From: Cristatella mucedo
Taxonomy: Eukaryota > Bryozoa > Phylactolaemata > Cristatellidae
NCBI GenBank assembly: GCA_009760855.2
Contig: WPIO01000088.1
Coordinates: 1,655,001 to 1,702,500, forward strand
Reading direction: 5' to 3'
DNA: 47,500 nucleotides
Made by a program: the position numbers and the translations under genes. How positions within the stretch are numbered: position 1 is the stretch's first letter; each line of letters opens with the position of its first letter. Of this stretch, positions 1 through 11,830 are shown piece by piece. Below the pieces are notes generated by a model, which was not told the origin of the DNA, ran no database searches, and saw only the letters and a list, made by a program, of their open reading frames with translations.

Positions 1-2343
1 AAGTGAGAAGCATAGCTGAGTCAAGAGAGCAGTTGAAGTAGTGAATAGCATGCAAGCATCAGCTTTAAAAAGGATGTGCCATAGTCGACAGCAGAAGAGT
101 AGTTGTCGTTGCGTAATAGTTGCGGAAGCAAGTTCCACAGTCTACGACATGCAGAGCTAAAGCTTCTGTCGCCAACGGTCTTTAAGCAGAGCAATGGAAC
201 AGCTAATTTATTGTCCACAGGACCTCAGGGCACGAACAGGCTGAAACTGATGCAGCAGTTCAGCTAGGTACGAAGGAGCCAAGCCGTGGCGGGCCTTGTG
301 GGTCAGCGTGAGAACTTTACTCTATATCCGTTGCTCAACCGGCATCCATCCTAGCTTTTTTGGCAAAGGAGACACGTGCTCAAACCGCTGGGACTTGAAG
401 ACTAGCCTTGCAGCCATATTCATAGTCCACTGCAGTGGCCTAGTTGCTTTCTTTGGTAGCCCAACCAAAAGGGAATACAAATAATCAAGCCGAGACAGAA
501 CTAAGGAGCTAGTTAAATTTTGTACAAGTCACTGTGGAAGACAGCTCCTAATCTTGGATAGGGATCGGATGTGATGGCTAGCTGTAGAAGCAGTCTTCTG
601 AATGAAGCTTTTGAAATTGAGGCAGCTGTCGAACACGGCACCTAGATTACAAGCACGTGGTGAAGGTCGCACAATAGCATCACCTATTAGAACAGCAAAG
701 CCTTTTAATCCAGCCACACGCTTAGGGTGTCCTATGAGCAGCAGTTCGGTTTTATCGTCATTTAATTTCAGGAAGTTTTCCGACATCCAGGATCGAATAT
801 CGGCAAGGCAAGCATTCAGTTTCTCAGTAGCCGCAGCAGATTCCGACTGTTTGAATGACAAATACAACTGAGTATCGTCAGCATAGAAGTGATATCCTGT
901 TCCACGGGCCTTAATCACTTTTCCCAGAGGTTGTGTATAAATGGAGAACAGCAAGAGACCAAGTACAGTCAGTCCCTTGAGGGACTCCACAGGTGACCCT
1001 TCTCGTGTGTGAGACCCCACACGACACGGATTGAACACGATCAGACAAGTATGATTTAAACCACGCCAGTGCTTCGTCTGCCAGACCGATCGTTGTCCTC
1101 AATCGTTCAAGCAGAACGTCGTGATCAATGGTGTCGAAGGCAGCAGACAGATCTAGCAGAGCAAGGGCAGTGACATTCCCGTCGTCGTTGCCACGTAGAA
1201 TGTCATTGTTAACACGGAGGAGAGCAGTTTCAGTGGATTGCTGCCTCTTGAACCCCGGTTGAAATGTTTCTGACATTTGACGTTTTCCAATATTAGCAAC
1301 CAACTTATTAGCGACAATTTTCTTTCAAGAATCTTCGACTAGACAGGAAGAAGGAAAACTGGGCAATAGTTTGCTAGGACCTCTGTGTCTAATCCAGGCT
1401 TTTGAAGAACGGGTCTAACGATTGCCGATTTGAAGGACTTGGGGACGACCCGCTTCCCAAAAAAGCATTAAAAATCTTGGTTATGCCAGGGTTTAGTTTT
1501 TCCTGCTAGTGAAGACCACAGAGATGAAGGTATATGGTCTTCAGGAGACGAGCTCTTTTTGCTAGACCTTATTAAGGCAGCCACGTCGCTTGCAGAAACC
1601 TCGGAGAACCTTTTGAGGAAGGTCACAGGTTGAGGAACGGCGATTGCCTTGGTCGGAGGGGGCTTAATAGAGGCACGAATGTGCACGATTCTTTCTGTAA
1701 AGAAGGCTGAAAACTTTTCGGCTGAGCCCTTAATATCTGGAGAGTCAGACCTCACAGCATTGGCAAATAAATGGTTTACTGTCTTACAAATTAGTTTAGT
1801 GTCCGACTGGCAGGAATTCAGCTTTCGAATGAAAAAAGAAGCCCAGGTTTTTTTAAGCGGGTGTAAACTCGAAGGAAGTCTTTAAAATTGACTAGATCTG
1901 CCTCAGACCCCGATTTGTTGAAACGACGTTCTAGCCTGCGCTTAACCCGGCAGATCTTAAGGAGTTTTTTTGTAAATAGAAAGGAATTTCCACGACTTTG
2001 AACACGGATAGAGCGAACGGGAGCATGCTTGTCAAGAGCTGTCCTGAGTGTCATGTTCATCGCATCAGTGAGGGTATCGAGGTGGCCGGTAAAGTCTGAA
2101 TGCATCAAGATCAAGAAGACCTGCATCGCAAACAGATCCATGGTACATCCAAGGTACACTGCTCCTGTCCCTTGGGCCAGGTGAAATTCCATAGAGGTAG
2201 CCAGTAGAAGCGACCCGTGCAAGTGCAAGATGAATGAACCTAAAAGAGAGTTGATCTAAAAGGGAGCTGAAGCTGCTGACGCAAGCCAGTGCAAGCAGAG
2301 AGAATCGGTATATTATTTTTGTCGAGGAAACGAGTAGCCATGC
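1..2343 (-). mobile_element. L2/CR1-clade LINE fragment, family A, frameshifted ORF2
   Basis: Reading down the minus strand, consecutive but frameshifted frames give the LINE ORF2 in order. They are a post-endonuclease linker (about 2228-1818, with a 'LDKHAPVRS'-type block), a second linker block (1755-1468), reverse transcriptase with 'LLDLSAAFDTIDHDVLLERL' (in 1303-911), the catalytic YADD at 885-874 followed by TQLYL, and the conserved C-terminal tail 'LKTVGDRSFSSA' (218-21). These motifs are characteristic of the L2/CR1/Jockey group. Several frame changes, and a disturbed stretch after 'GVPQG', mean it cannot encode a working protein. The 3' end lies left of the window. It meets a family B fragment head to head near 2343. 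Confidence 0.9.
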
Positions 2344-3313
2344 ACTAAACGATGATACAAATAACTTACTTGTTATGGGCAAACCCAGTGTGATTCAGAG
2401 ATTGGAAAGGCTGACGCTCAAAATTGGCTCTGCCAGCATATCTCCAGTTAAATCAGCTCGAAATCTAGGGGTCATATTCCAAAGCGACCTCTCGTTTGAC
2501 GACCATATCAGCTCCACAGTCAAATCCGCCTATTTTCAGCTACATAACATTGCTAAAATTTGGGCTTGTTTAGATAAGGATACCACATATAAGTTGGTCC
2601 ATGCATTCGTGACATCCCGTCTCGACTTCTGCAACTCCCTGCTTACTGGCCTACCAGCATGTGCGATCAGGCGATTGCAGCTGGTGCAAAACTCTGCAGC
2701 TAGACTTGTCTGTCGTGAGCGTCGCAGTCGCCACATTACTCCACTTCTCGCCGACCATCGCTGGCTACCAGTCAAGCAACGGATTGACTTCAAGGTTTTG
2801 TCGCTCACTTTTAGGTCCCTTCATTCTATGGCTCCAGCCTATCTTTCAGATATACTACCCCATCAGGCCAAGCATCGTACCACCCGCTTTTCGGAATCCA
2901 ACAGTCTAGAAATACCTCGTTCAAACCTTAAATCCTTTGGAGACCGTGCATTTAGTTCGTATGCTCCCTCAGCCTGGAACTCCCTCCCGACCTGCGTCAG
3001 AACATCCCCCGACCTGACCACATTTAAAAGGAACCAAAAACACACACCTATTTAGGACAGCATTTAGTGGGTCCCTGTGATTCGTCCTTCACGTGCTTAT
3101 GCGTGCTAACACTGTGCATGCTGCCACTAACCACATTCGCATGCTGACCCTGTGCATGTCACCCCTAACCATATTATTCATTTTGTTTGTTTTTCAAGCA
3201 TGATTTTACTTACCATTCAATTGCATTTCACTTTGCAGCAAATGTAAAGCGCCTAGAAAGAGATTAAGTTCTCTGAGGGCGCTTTATCAAGTGAATTATT
3301 ATTATAATTATTA
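2344..3313 (+). mobile_element. 5'-truncated L2 LINE, family B, with complete 3' end
   Basis: An open frame (about 2346-3055) runs from just after the reverse-transcriptase core ('NDD..NLLVMG') through the conserved LINE C-terminal block ('QLVQNSAARLV', 'HRWLPVKQRIDFKVLSLTFRSLHS', 'GDRAFSSYAPSAWNSLP') to a stop at 3053-3055. A roughly 200-bp 3' UTR follows, then a terminal stem-loop with arms 3246-3253 and 3278-3285, then an (ATT)n-like tail. The stem-loop and (ATT)n tail are features I associate with L2-type 3' ends. The open frame suggests a fairly recent insertion. Family B lacks the family A tail and is the commoner family in this window. Confidence 0.9.
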
Positions 3314-4040
3314 ACGAGAGCGGAGAGAAGTCGCAAACGAAAGCGGCAAAAGCGGCCTCGCTCGCGCGCCGCCGCTTTCGACTCTAGCGGCGCTGGCGAG
3401 GAGAAGGGAGGCCGGTTCGAGATACGGCGCACCGAGTCAAGCGAGTCTTACTTACTCTTCTGAAGTTTCGAGTCAGAAGAGCTCGCGGCAGCACGACGCC
3501 CGGCCTGACTGGGAGCTGTTTTCGCATATTCTACAGAGTATGCTAGAGTATTCTATCCTAGAGCAATTAAAGCTCAAACTGCGTGAGCGGACTCGCACAG
3601 CTAAGTCCCCGTAGAACGGCACGTCTATTGCACGTCACTCCCGGAAGTTCCGGTCGCCATCTTTGCCGCGTGACGGAAGGAAGGACGGGCTTTCTCGCTT
3701 TAATTAGTGGAGAGGAGGCAAAGAGACGGCGAGTGGCGGAGCCTTGAATTCGATACGAAGCTATTATTGGGAGCCGCGTGCAGGTCCGCGATATCCGGGT
3801 CGTACTGCGGCAATGGCGGCGTTCGCGACTGACAAGCTCGCGGCTGCCAAGTTTCGCACCGAGTGCGAGCGAACTGTTTGCACTAGCACGTACACCGACG
3901 ACAAACTGTAAGCCGCAGTCACAAGTGAAAGATTCAAAACCCTCCAATGGCTGCTACGCATCCGTGCGACCGCTGCGTGGGGGCCCATCAGCCCGAGCGA
4001 ATGTAGTAATATAAATACTAATTAATATACTTAATATAAA
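3314..4040. promoter_or_regulatory. CpG-rich promoter-like region with ETS palindrome and YY1-type site
   Basis: No known protein is visible here. Position 3641-3653 reads CCGGAAGTTCCGG, a palindromic ETS-type site. A YY1-type GCCATCTT follows at 3656-3663, with TGACG/CGTCA half-sites on both sides (about 3633 and 3670). This combination is typical of housekeeping promoters in animals. On the minus strand the YY1 site overlaps an ATG (AAAGATGGCGAC) that opens only a very short frame. On the plus strand a possible first exon starts at 3813. The region sits between LINE fragments and a microsatellite, so function is inferred only. Confidence 0.45.
3813..3911 (+). CDS. possible short ORF or first coding exon, unrecognised
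   Basis: An ATG in a GGCAATGGCGGC context, close to the TISU/YY1 start element of housekeeping genes, opens a 32-codon frame beginning MAAFATDKLAAAKFRTECER. The stop codon overlaps a good splice donor: the sequence reads ACT then GTAAGC from 3908. The segment could therefore be a first coding exon of about 95 nt ending in phase 2 rather than a complete mini-protein. I do not recognise the peptide, and no confident following exon was found on the plus strand. It lies 150-170 bp downstream of the ETS/YY1 cluster, which is the main reason to list it. Confidence 0.25.
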   Translation: MAAFATDKLAAAKFRTECERTVCTSTYTDDKL

Positions 4041-4111
4041 TTAATATATATATATATATATATATATGTGCACGAGGCAGCGAAAGATCAATGCACACAC
4101 ACACACACACA

Positions 4112-4187
<76 letters not shown>

Positions 4188-4190
4188 GGG
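4041..4190. repeat. compound microsatellite (TA)n-(CA)n-(TA)n-(GA)n
   Basis: Four dinucleotide blocks abut: TA-rich (about 4043-4067), CA (about 4092-4118), AT (about 4120-4153) and GA (about 4154-4190). The open frames across it are artefacts. The following 4191-4800 is mixed sequence in which I see no gene. Confidence 0.95.
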
Positions 4191-4802
4191 GAGTCGCTGC
4201 TGCTGCGGCCGCCTCTCGGGCGCTCCGTTGGCTGCTCGGTATTTCCGGCAGAACGACGTCTGGCTGCTAGGGAGTGAGACTGGTGTCGAGAGCAGACGAA
4301 GTCGGAGGCGAGACCTAAGGATTGCCAAGGTCAAGGCTGAGGCTCCTACTGGAGCTCTTCCGTCCTCGAAACTGCGCAAAAAACGCTGCATGAATTTCAA
4401 GACAAGCCGATGCAACTGCCTCATTTTAAAATGCAAATACTACTACCACTACTAATAATAAGACATTTGCATGCCTTCCTAAGAGAAATACTTCTCATTC
4501 TAAGCGTTTCTGTACGTATGCCGTAAAGCGCTATGACCGCACAACCCTCAATAGTTCGGGTGGCGGCACAACGCGTGCAATGTGCAAAAAGCGGAAGCTC
4601 GCAATACGCCCCACCGGAAATGGCAATGCGCACCGCGCGCTGAAGGCAGAGCTAACAAGAGTGCCGCATTAGAAAAAGGCGCGCAGACTCGCTCGCCTGC
4701 ATAATATTACGGCTGAAAATTTCGAACGATTCATCCACAAGCTTACACAGCTCACGCTTATCGCATATTTATTTATTAGCGTAGTTTTTACGTGTATGAT
4801 AA

Positions 4803-4985
4803 ATAAATCCTAGCTGATTAAACAGCCTTTTTTGTATAGTGACAGAAGAGCCTTTACGGCTGCTATCGCCACCGCTTGCGGTGTGCGATACAGGATCGCG
4901 CCCACCGCAGGAATCGAATCCACGTGACCGCGGGAACGAGTTCGTGAAAAGTAACCGCCTTATGCCTATAGCGCTTACTCTGGAG
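4803..4985 (-). mobile_element. tRNA-derived SINE copy 1
   Basis: On the minus strand a pol III B-box-like GGATTCGATTCC sits in a block that shares a body with copies at 11125, 36388 and 46655: a 'GCGGTGGGCGCGATCC' segment, then a conserved tail ending in 'GGCTGTTTAATCAGCTAGGA'. It is diverged, and its A box is weak. Confidence 0.7.
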
Positions 4986-5182
4986 TTCTGGCGGGAGTTT
5001 TGACGTCCTCGAGCTCCGGCGATGACTCGGTACCAAACGGCTACAAGCGCTCACCTTCACTTTCACCCGAGAAGAACTACCGCCGCACACCGCCGCCGCC
5101 GCCGCCTACCGTTGCTTACATTACGCCGGCTGCTTGCGGATGTAACAACCAATCCTTGGGTAATTCTTTCTAGACAGCGTCT

Positions 5183-5262
5183 CTAAAGTGCCTAGAAAGA
5201 GATTCAGCTCACTGAGGGGCTATACGAATGTATTATTATTATCATTATTATTATTATTATCG
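5183..5262 (+). mobile_element. L2 family B 3' terminal fragment
   Basis: About 50 bp matching the terminal stem-loop block (TAAAGTGCCTAGAAAGAGATT..) is followed by an (ATT)n tail. The rest of the element is missing. Downstream, 5263-6127 is unremarkable mixed sequence with no recognisable gene. Confidence 0.8.
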
Positions 5263-6127
5263 ATGACGCAGAGCTTCCGGAAGCAGGGTCACTTGGGCGC
5301 GTAGGGTGGCACGACCGCTGTTCTCCTCCTTGGCTGTAGAAAGTCTCACGCCCTGCGCGCTTGCCTAATTAGCTCGCCGACCGGCGGACCGTCGCCCCTA
5401 GAGAGGGCGACTGCGGAGGTCAGGCAGAGATCAGAGGTCAGGATCGCGCCTGCTCCGTACCGATCGCGTCATCAGTCGTGCGATACTCGTGTTCCGCGAG
5501 GCGTAATGATGCGTCGAGCTGGTTGCAAGCATCAGCCATCAAACAGCAACCATTTCTTTTTCGCTTCTTCGCTCATAGTCTGCAGCCGAAGATCAAAGTT
5601 CAGAAGTTCATTTGTCTTAATCGCAGGTCGTTGTTGTTCTCGAGAGCTCAGAGTTTAGAATCGCATGGCATCGCTTAAAGGAAGCGTGTCAATATTAGCT
5701 CACGATAGCGCGCTCCGTGTCACGGCGCGCAGGAGCGAGCACGCACAGGACAGCTCGCGCGGACTCTGAAAAAAAACCGCTCCAAACGAAACATTTAGCG
5801 GTAAGGATACACCGCGGTGACGCCGCGGACATAGTCCGGAGAGACGCTCGCATGCGTTACGTGTGCGGACAGCAAAGATTCGCTGCTGGAACACCAGAGC
5901 CAACAAATGGTGGACCGGAAAACGGGAGCAAACGAATGGAGGAGCGAGCGGAGGCGTCGCACTCGTCGCACGTGCGACGGCCCATCGTGCGTAGGGATCG
6001 TCGACCTTGCTCTCACTTGACCCTGACCTTGCTTCAGTTGGCTGACTCCAATGGCTGCACTTGTGGCTAAATTAATATAAAACACTACATTAATAGTATT
6101 TAAATATGATTACAGTACTATTATGTA

Positions 6128-6775
6128 ATACTACTACTAATAATAATAAAACACTTGAAAAGCACCCTCAGAGAACTCAATCTTTTTCTAGGCGCTTTAC
6201 ATTTGCTGCAAAGGAAACACGATTGAATGGTTAGAAGTAGCATGCTTGATAAACAATATGAATAACATGGTTATACACATGCACATGCACATGCATGTTA
6301 TGCACATGCACAGGGTCAGCATGCAAGTGTGGTTAGTGGGAGCATGCACAGTGTCAGCACGCATACGCATATAAAAGACGAATCACAGGGACACTAAATG
6401 CTGTGATGACATATGTGCGTTTTTAATTTCTTTTTAAATGTGGTCAAGTCAGGGGATGTCCTGATGCAAGTTGGGAGTGAGGTCCAAGCTTTGGAAGCAT
6501 GCAAACTAAAGGCACGATCTCCAAAGGATTTGAGGTTTGTACGAGGTATAAGTAAACAGATTCCGAAAAGAGGGTGGCACGATGCTTAGCCTGGTAAAAC
6601 AGTAGATCTGCTAAGTAGGTTGGAGCCAAAGAATGAAGAGACCTAAAGGTGAGCGACAAAACCTTGAAGTCGATGCGTTGCTTGACTGGCAGCCAGTGCA
6701 GGTCGGCCGGACGTGATGTGACGCGGCAACTGCGACGCTTACGACAGACAAGCTTATCTGCCAAGTTTTACATCA
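6128..6775 (-). mobile_element. 5'-truncated L2 family B LINE
   Basis: From right to left the minus strand gives the LINE C-terminal block (about 6764-6444: 'LVCRKRRS', 'LHWLPVKQRIDFKVLSLTFRSLHSLAPTYL'), the family B 3' UTR, the terminal stem-loop and an (ATT)n tail at about 6130-6150. The C-terminal part is frameshifted relative to the copy at 2344. The following 6776-7195 shows only a short CT-rich patch at about 6885-6912. Confidence 0.9.
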
Positions 6776-7195
6776 ACTGTAAGCCCCTGAATATATATTA
6801 GCACATATTAGCCTTTCGCATTTTTCCACTTATCCAGAGCGTCCAGAGAGTCCAGAGCGTCCAGAGCCTTTGAGTCCCTTCGAGTTCTCTCTCTCTCCCC
6901 CTCTCTCTCTATATCAAGCGTGCTGAAATCGTGCGTACGTCGTTACGTGACGTCATCGCCACTAAATTTATAGGCTACCTTTCCAGTGTGCGTCGAGTGC
7001 CTGGGAGAGAGCAAATTATTTCTCCGAAATGAGCATTGCGATTTATTATATGTTACTCATTATTATCAACTAAGTAAGAGTGGAGTGTGAACGCGTGAGA
7101 GAGGTGGGCAAGTTTTTATCAAGCGGGACTTCAAAACAGCAATTACTAGCAGTCCCGATCCGTTACAAAAGCGTAGCAGCGGTCCCGAGGAGATG

Positions 7196-7398
7196 TACTC
7201 TGGTAGACTCAGAGAAAGACAGATAGAGAGAGAGAGAGAGAGATACAGAGAGACAGAGAGACAGAGAGAGAGAGATACAGAGAGACAGAGAGATAGAGAG
7301 ACAGAGAGACAGAGAGACAGAGAGACAGAGAGACAGAGAGACAGAGAGACAGAGAGACAGAGAGACAGAGAGACAGAGAGACAGAGAGACAGAGAGAC

Positions 7399-7487
<89 letters not shown>
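7196..7487. repeat. (GA)n microsatellite with an internal CAGAGAGA octamer array
   Basis: A purine tract of about 290 bp. The middle (roughly 7300-7412) is a regular octanucleotide array, one CA step per eight bases, repeated about 14 times. The right part is pure (GA)n. The frames encoding Arg/Glu or Leu/Ser here are artefacts. The following 7488-7929 is mixed sequence without a recognised gene. Confidence 0.95.
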
Positions 7488-7488
<1 letters not shown>

Positions 7489-7929
7489 GAACTGAAAGAA
7501 AGAGGTATTAGTGTGCGATCTCACACAAGGGCATAAACTGCGGCATCGGACGTCGTGCGCCCGCTGTAGTCGTCGCTCATTTTTGCACGACAGATCGCGC
7601 CTTCCTAAAATAGCGCCTGCTCTCGGAGAGCGCTCTCGGCTTCGGTCATGTATGACAACGAGCGACAACGATGGCGGGCCGCCGTGTTGCACCTCTCTTT
7701 AAAGAGGACATTTACTCGACGTCGGCCATGACGTCTTTCCGGCCGACTTTGCAGCAGCGCCGCCGTCCGCCCCCGCTCAGCATTCGAGCTCGTCACCCTA
7801 GAAATTTAGATCAATTTCTCCGAGGGTGCTGCACAAATAATATTATGGCTAAATATATATATTATTATAAATAACATCGTCGGAGCTGCATCGCCAAGAC
7901 TAATTAATCTAACCTTAATCTCCTCTTTC

Positions 7930-8262
<333 letters not shown>

Positions 8263-8339
8263 CGGGTACCAAAGCGATGGAGCACGCGTCAGCCATTTTT
8301 CTTTAGAGGTGGGTTGTACGAGCTTGCAATCGACCTGAG

Positions 8340-9965
8340 CAATCATTGCCTCGGGCGGCGGCGGCGGCGGCGGCGGCGGTGCTAGCAGCGACAGCAACAA
8401 TGTCCTCTTTTGCCGATGTAGGCGACCGGCTGCCTCGACAAGAGTTTGGCGACGCAGAGCCACCGGCCGCAGCTGCACTCGGCCACCGCGCTCGGTCGCA
8501 GCGATTCAAACCGCCCGGGCACGTCTGGGCACGCGAGGAGGCGAGCGGCGGCGAGAGGCCGCTCATCTCCCCCCATCGTCCTGCTCTTCCTTCCTTCCTC
8601 ATGTTTTCGAGAGCTCTTACTCGCATGCCGACCCGCAGCTGCGGCCGCCAGATGACAGCACTCGGTGGCGGCGGCTGCGTCGGCGGTGTTGCGCGTCGCT
8701 CGTTCGCGTCGCGGCATTCGACCCGTCGCCGTGTCGCACCTCGGAAGCCGCGGGGCCTCGATGGGCCGGCTCGCCGGACAGCCGCCGCCGCCGCGCCTGT
8801 CAGCTCTCGCATCAGGCGCCGGCTGACAGGCGCGTCGCGCGGCGCGGCGACGCGCGATCGCTTCAGCGCCCGCGGGCACTGGCGGCGGAGGCGGCGGCGG
8901 CGGCGCGATGCAGCGGCGAGATACGCAGCGGCAGAGGCCGAAGCTCCGATCTCGGCTTGCGATGCCCGGCTGCGATCGATGGCGAGGCCGGCTTCGCAGG
9001 CGCGGTCCACCGCCGCCGCGATCCCTCCCTCCCCCGCCGCGGGGCAGTCTCAAAGTCTGTCTGAAGCGTGAGCAGAGAGGTAGGGGAGGAAGAGGGAGAC
9101 GCTAGCTCGATTTAAAGCAGACGATCGCGCACGGCACCGCGGCCCAACGTCTGGAGCCCGCCGCCGACGACAGACGAAATCAGTGCGCCGCGGCGTGTGC
9201 CGCCGCCTTGGCGGTGCGGGCGCAGCCGCTCGGCATGACGCTACAGACGGAGCGTCGCTCGCGCGTTGCGGCTTCGGCGACACGGTGGCCCGCCAGCTCG
9301 AAGTCCGCCGCTTCCGGGCAGTTCCAGGAGTGCCGCGCACGAGCACTGCAGCTCTCGAAGTCGCCCACCGCCGCCGAGGGCTCCTTTTCGCCGCCAGCGT
9401 TCGCTGCGCGCCGTCAGCGCCCGGTCGCGCCGGCCCCGGCCGCGGGCGCTCGTACGCGAGGGCGCGGCAGCGCCGATGGAAGCTGAGTCTTCCGTCGATG
9501 CGCGCGCGGTTGGCCGGCGCGCCGCGGCTTTATCTCGCCGAGCTGTCATTTTTTCGAGCCACCGCTGCCTGCCGTCTGCGCTGCCGCAGACATCAGGCAG
9601 CAGCGGCTGTCGGCTGCTAGCGGAGGCTGTCGGCGTCGTCCGGCAGCGCGCGCGCGCGTGACTAAGAGAGCGCCGATTACGGCGGCCGCCGCGATAGCGT
9701 CCGTCCGTCGCCATTGCTTCGGAGCGCCGCCAACGCCGTGCCGCGCGCCGCCAATGCCGCGCTGCGCATTGCAGGCTCGTTGCATGGCCACGGGAGCAGA
9801 AGCGCTTCGCGAGCAAAGTGCTGAGGGTGTCTTCCGCATCCGGTTTTCGGAAGTAAAGTACTCGTCCACGCTCGGGAGCTCTGAGCCTCACAGCGTTTGC
9901 GTCAGATTCGGTGGCGCCTCAAACTCAAAGCATCCGCGCGCGCGGCCGCGATACACGGGATAGAG
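8340..9965. other. GC-rich, CpG-dense island without a recognised gene
   Basis: Extremely GC-rich sequence with many (GCG)n/(CGC)n runs and overlapping open frames on both strands and several frames. The translations are Ala/Arg/Gly/Pro-rich with no domain I recognise, which is what GC-rich DNA gives by chance because stop codons are AT-rich. It could be a CpG island or an untranslated exon. No promoter element stands out. Confidence 0.6.
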
Positions 9966-10745
9966 AGTTCAACAACTTCCTTTGAGTTTAAACCCGAAAG
10001 GTTGAATCAACCAGGGCTTCTTTTTTCATTCGAAAGCTGAACTCCTGCCAGTCGGACCTTAAACAGATTTACAAGACAGTAAACCACGTGCGGGCCAATG
10101 CTGTGAAGTCCGACTCCCCAGATATTAAGGGCTCAGCCGAAAGATTTTCAGCCTTCTTTACTGAAAAAAATGTGCACATTCGTGCCTCCATGAAGCCCCC
10201 TCCGACTAAAGCAATCGCGGTTCCAAAACCTGTGACCTTCCTTAAAAGGTTCTCCAAGGTTTCTGCATGCGATGTGGCTACCTTAATAAGGTCTAGCAAA
10301 AAGAGCTCGTCTCCTGAAGACCCTCTACCCTCATCTCTGTGATCTTCACTAGCAGACCAACTTGGACAACGTGGACAATAAATTAGCTGTTCCATTGCTT
10401 CGCTTAAAGACAGTTGGCGACAGATGCTTTAGCTCTGCAGGTCCTAGACTGTGGAACTCGCTTCCACAATTCTTACGCAACGACAACTACTCTCCTACTG
10501 CCGACTATGGCACATCTTTTTCAGCGGTCCTGAACTGCTACTTCTATGCTACTCACTACCTCAACTGCTCTCCCGACTCTGCTATGCTTCCAACTTTCTC
10601 TTTGTTGCGTGAGATGACGTCTGTTGGCTACCGAATGCGTACCGCAAGCCGCTTAGGCTGTGAGTGCGCTATACAAAACTCTCCTGCGTAACAACCACAC
10701 GGTCTCTATGACTTTGTGGAGTTACAGACGGAGATGCGTACATAC
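9966..10745 (+). mobile_element. L2 family A LINE with the reverse transcriptase deleted
   Basis: Plus-strand frames give the family A linker ('SDSPDIKGSAERFSAFFTEKN', 'VTFLKRFSKVSACDVATLIRSSKKSSSPEDPLPSSL', 10088-10342) and then, from about 10357, the C-terminal tail ('VDNKLAVPLLRLKTVGDRCFSSAGPRLWNSLPQFLR', to 10691). The break follows 'LADQL', a block that continues normally in the copy at 15535-16655. The whole reverse-transcriptase core is therefore missing. The 3' UTR ends near 'GACGGAGATGCGTACATACATACG'-type sequence. 10746-11120 shows nothing recognisable. Confidence 0.9.
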
Positions 10746-11124
10746 ATACGTAACGAATCTTACATGATGCGGAATCGGATGCCGAATCGGAAGCGAAAGG
10801 AGTGTTTGTCTATCTATGTTCAGCCGCAGAGCTCAGCTGAAGAGTGCGGACATTGTGCTGCATTATCCGCGAGTCGGACGTGACGGCGTGAACGGGCGCG
10901 GTGACGCGGGACGTACGTTCCGATCGACGGGGGAGTCTTTCCATATTCGCTCTTCGACGTCCGCTCTCTCTGTGACGTCGGCTGTCCGAAATCCGATGCC
11001 CGCTCTCTGAAGTCCGTTAGCCGACGTCTGCTAGCTCGACCGCTCGCGTTTGCGTTCAGGGCTGATGCTGGTACTCGACTTGAGTGTGGCGACGCGGCGA
11101 TATTGACGCTGCGGCGAGGTGAAC

Positions 11125-11312
11125 TTTCTCGGGGTCTTGGCCCAGAGTCAAGATGCTAGCTCCTCACGATCCAGGTCTTGAGTTCGAATCCAGCTGTAGA
11201 GGCAATCTTTCACTGCCCACTGAAAAGTGGTGGTGATAGCCTTTAACGCCCTTCTGCCGCCGTAAGAAAGGGGCTGTTATATCGGCTAATACTTTGATCG
11301 ACAGATACAGAG
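11125..11312 (+). mobile_element. tRNA-derived SINE copy 2
   Basis: A clear pol III split promoter: A box TGGCCCAGAGT near 11140 and B box GAGTTCGAATCC near 11178. The SINE body follows ('GTGGTGGTGATAGCCTTTAACGCCC', 'GGGGCTGTTATATCGGCTAATA'). The same body recurs in the other SINE copies. This copy has the best A box in the window. Confidence 0.8.
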
Positions 11313-11434
11313 TGAAGTTCTTACGCTGAACCGCGAGACGAGTCATCGATTCAGGCTCCTTTATACTGAGGCTGGTAGCGGCTGCAGCCGTTTCAGCCTC
11401 CTCATGCCTCCAGGTTCACTATGGGTTTTTAATT

Positions 11435-11772
11435 ACCGTATTTTTACGAGTCCAAGTCACACCCAAGAATAAGTCGCGCCCTAAATTTACGGACACAGTT
11501 TATTGAAAAAGTTTCCATCGAAAAGTAATGTTAATGAAGATATAGCTCATTTGGTTGTATATAAGTTTCCCTTAATCGTCACAGTTAGCAAGACACTCGT
11601 CATCAGTATCGCTGCCAACAGTCTTCGCAGTCTTCTGCAGCATTGTCAATGTCCTCATCGTCACTTTCACTGCATGCAGTTTCCGACACTGAATTGCTGT
11701 GTATAAGTCGCAGGTTTATTTTTTCAAACGAAAATCGGAAAAAAGTGCGACTTGCACTCGTAAAAATACGGT
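11435..11772. mobile_element. MITE-like DNA transposon with 24-bp terminal inverted repeats
   Basis: The left terminus (11435-11458, beginning ACCGTATTTTTACGAGT) is an inverted match, with one mismatch in 24 bases, to the right terminus (11749-11772). Length is 338 bp. Internal subterminal sequences also echo each other ('AAGTCGCGCCC' left, 'TAAGTCGCAGG' right). It encodes no transposase, so it would be non-autonomous. Target duplications are not clear, so I do not assign a superfamily. Confidence 0.85.
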
Positions 11773-11830
11773 CTAAAATTGTGGTCTTTTGTATTTTGGA
11801 TTATGAACGTTTGCTGTTCCTTTCCTAACG

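Noticed and set aside
7300-7412. CRISPR-like regular array
   Set aside because: The unit is only 8 bp with no spacers, in an animal genome; it is a microsatellite.
8303-9891. Overlapping 150-240 codon frames on both strands
   Set aside because: GC-rich DNA lacks stop codons by chance. No domain, no consistent strand, and Ala/Arg/Pro composition in every frame. The same reasoning covers 12853-13480, 16940-18300 and 19787-21151.
11125-11200. Functional tRNA gene
   Set aside because: A and B boxes are present, but the acceptor and anticodon stems do not close and a SINE body follows; the same holds for the other copies.
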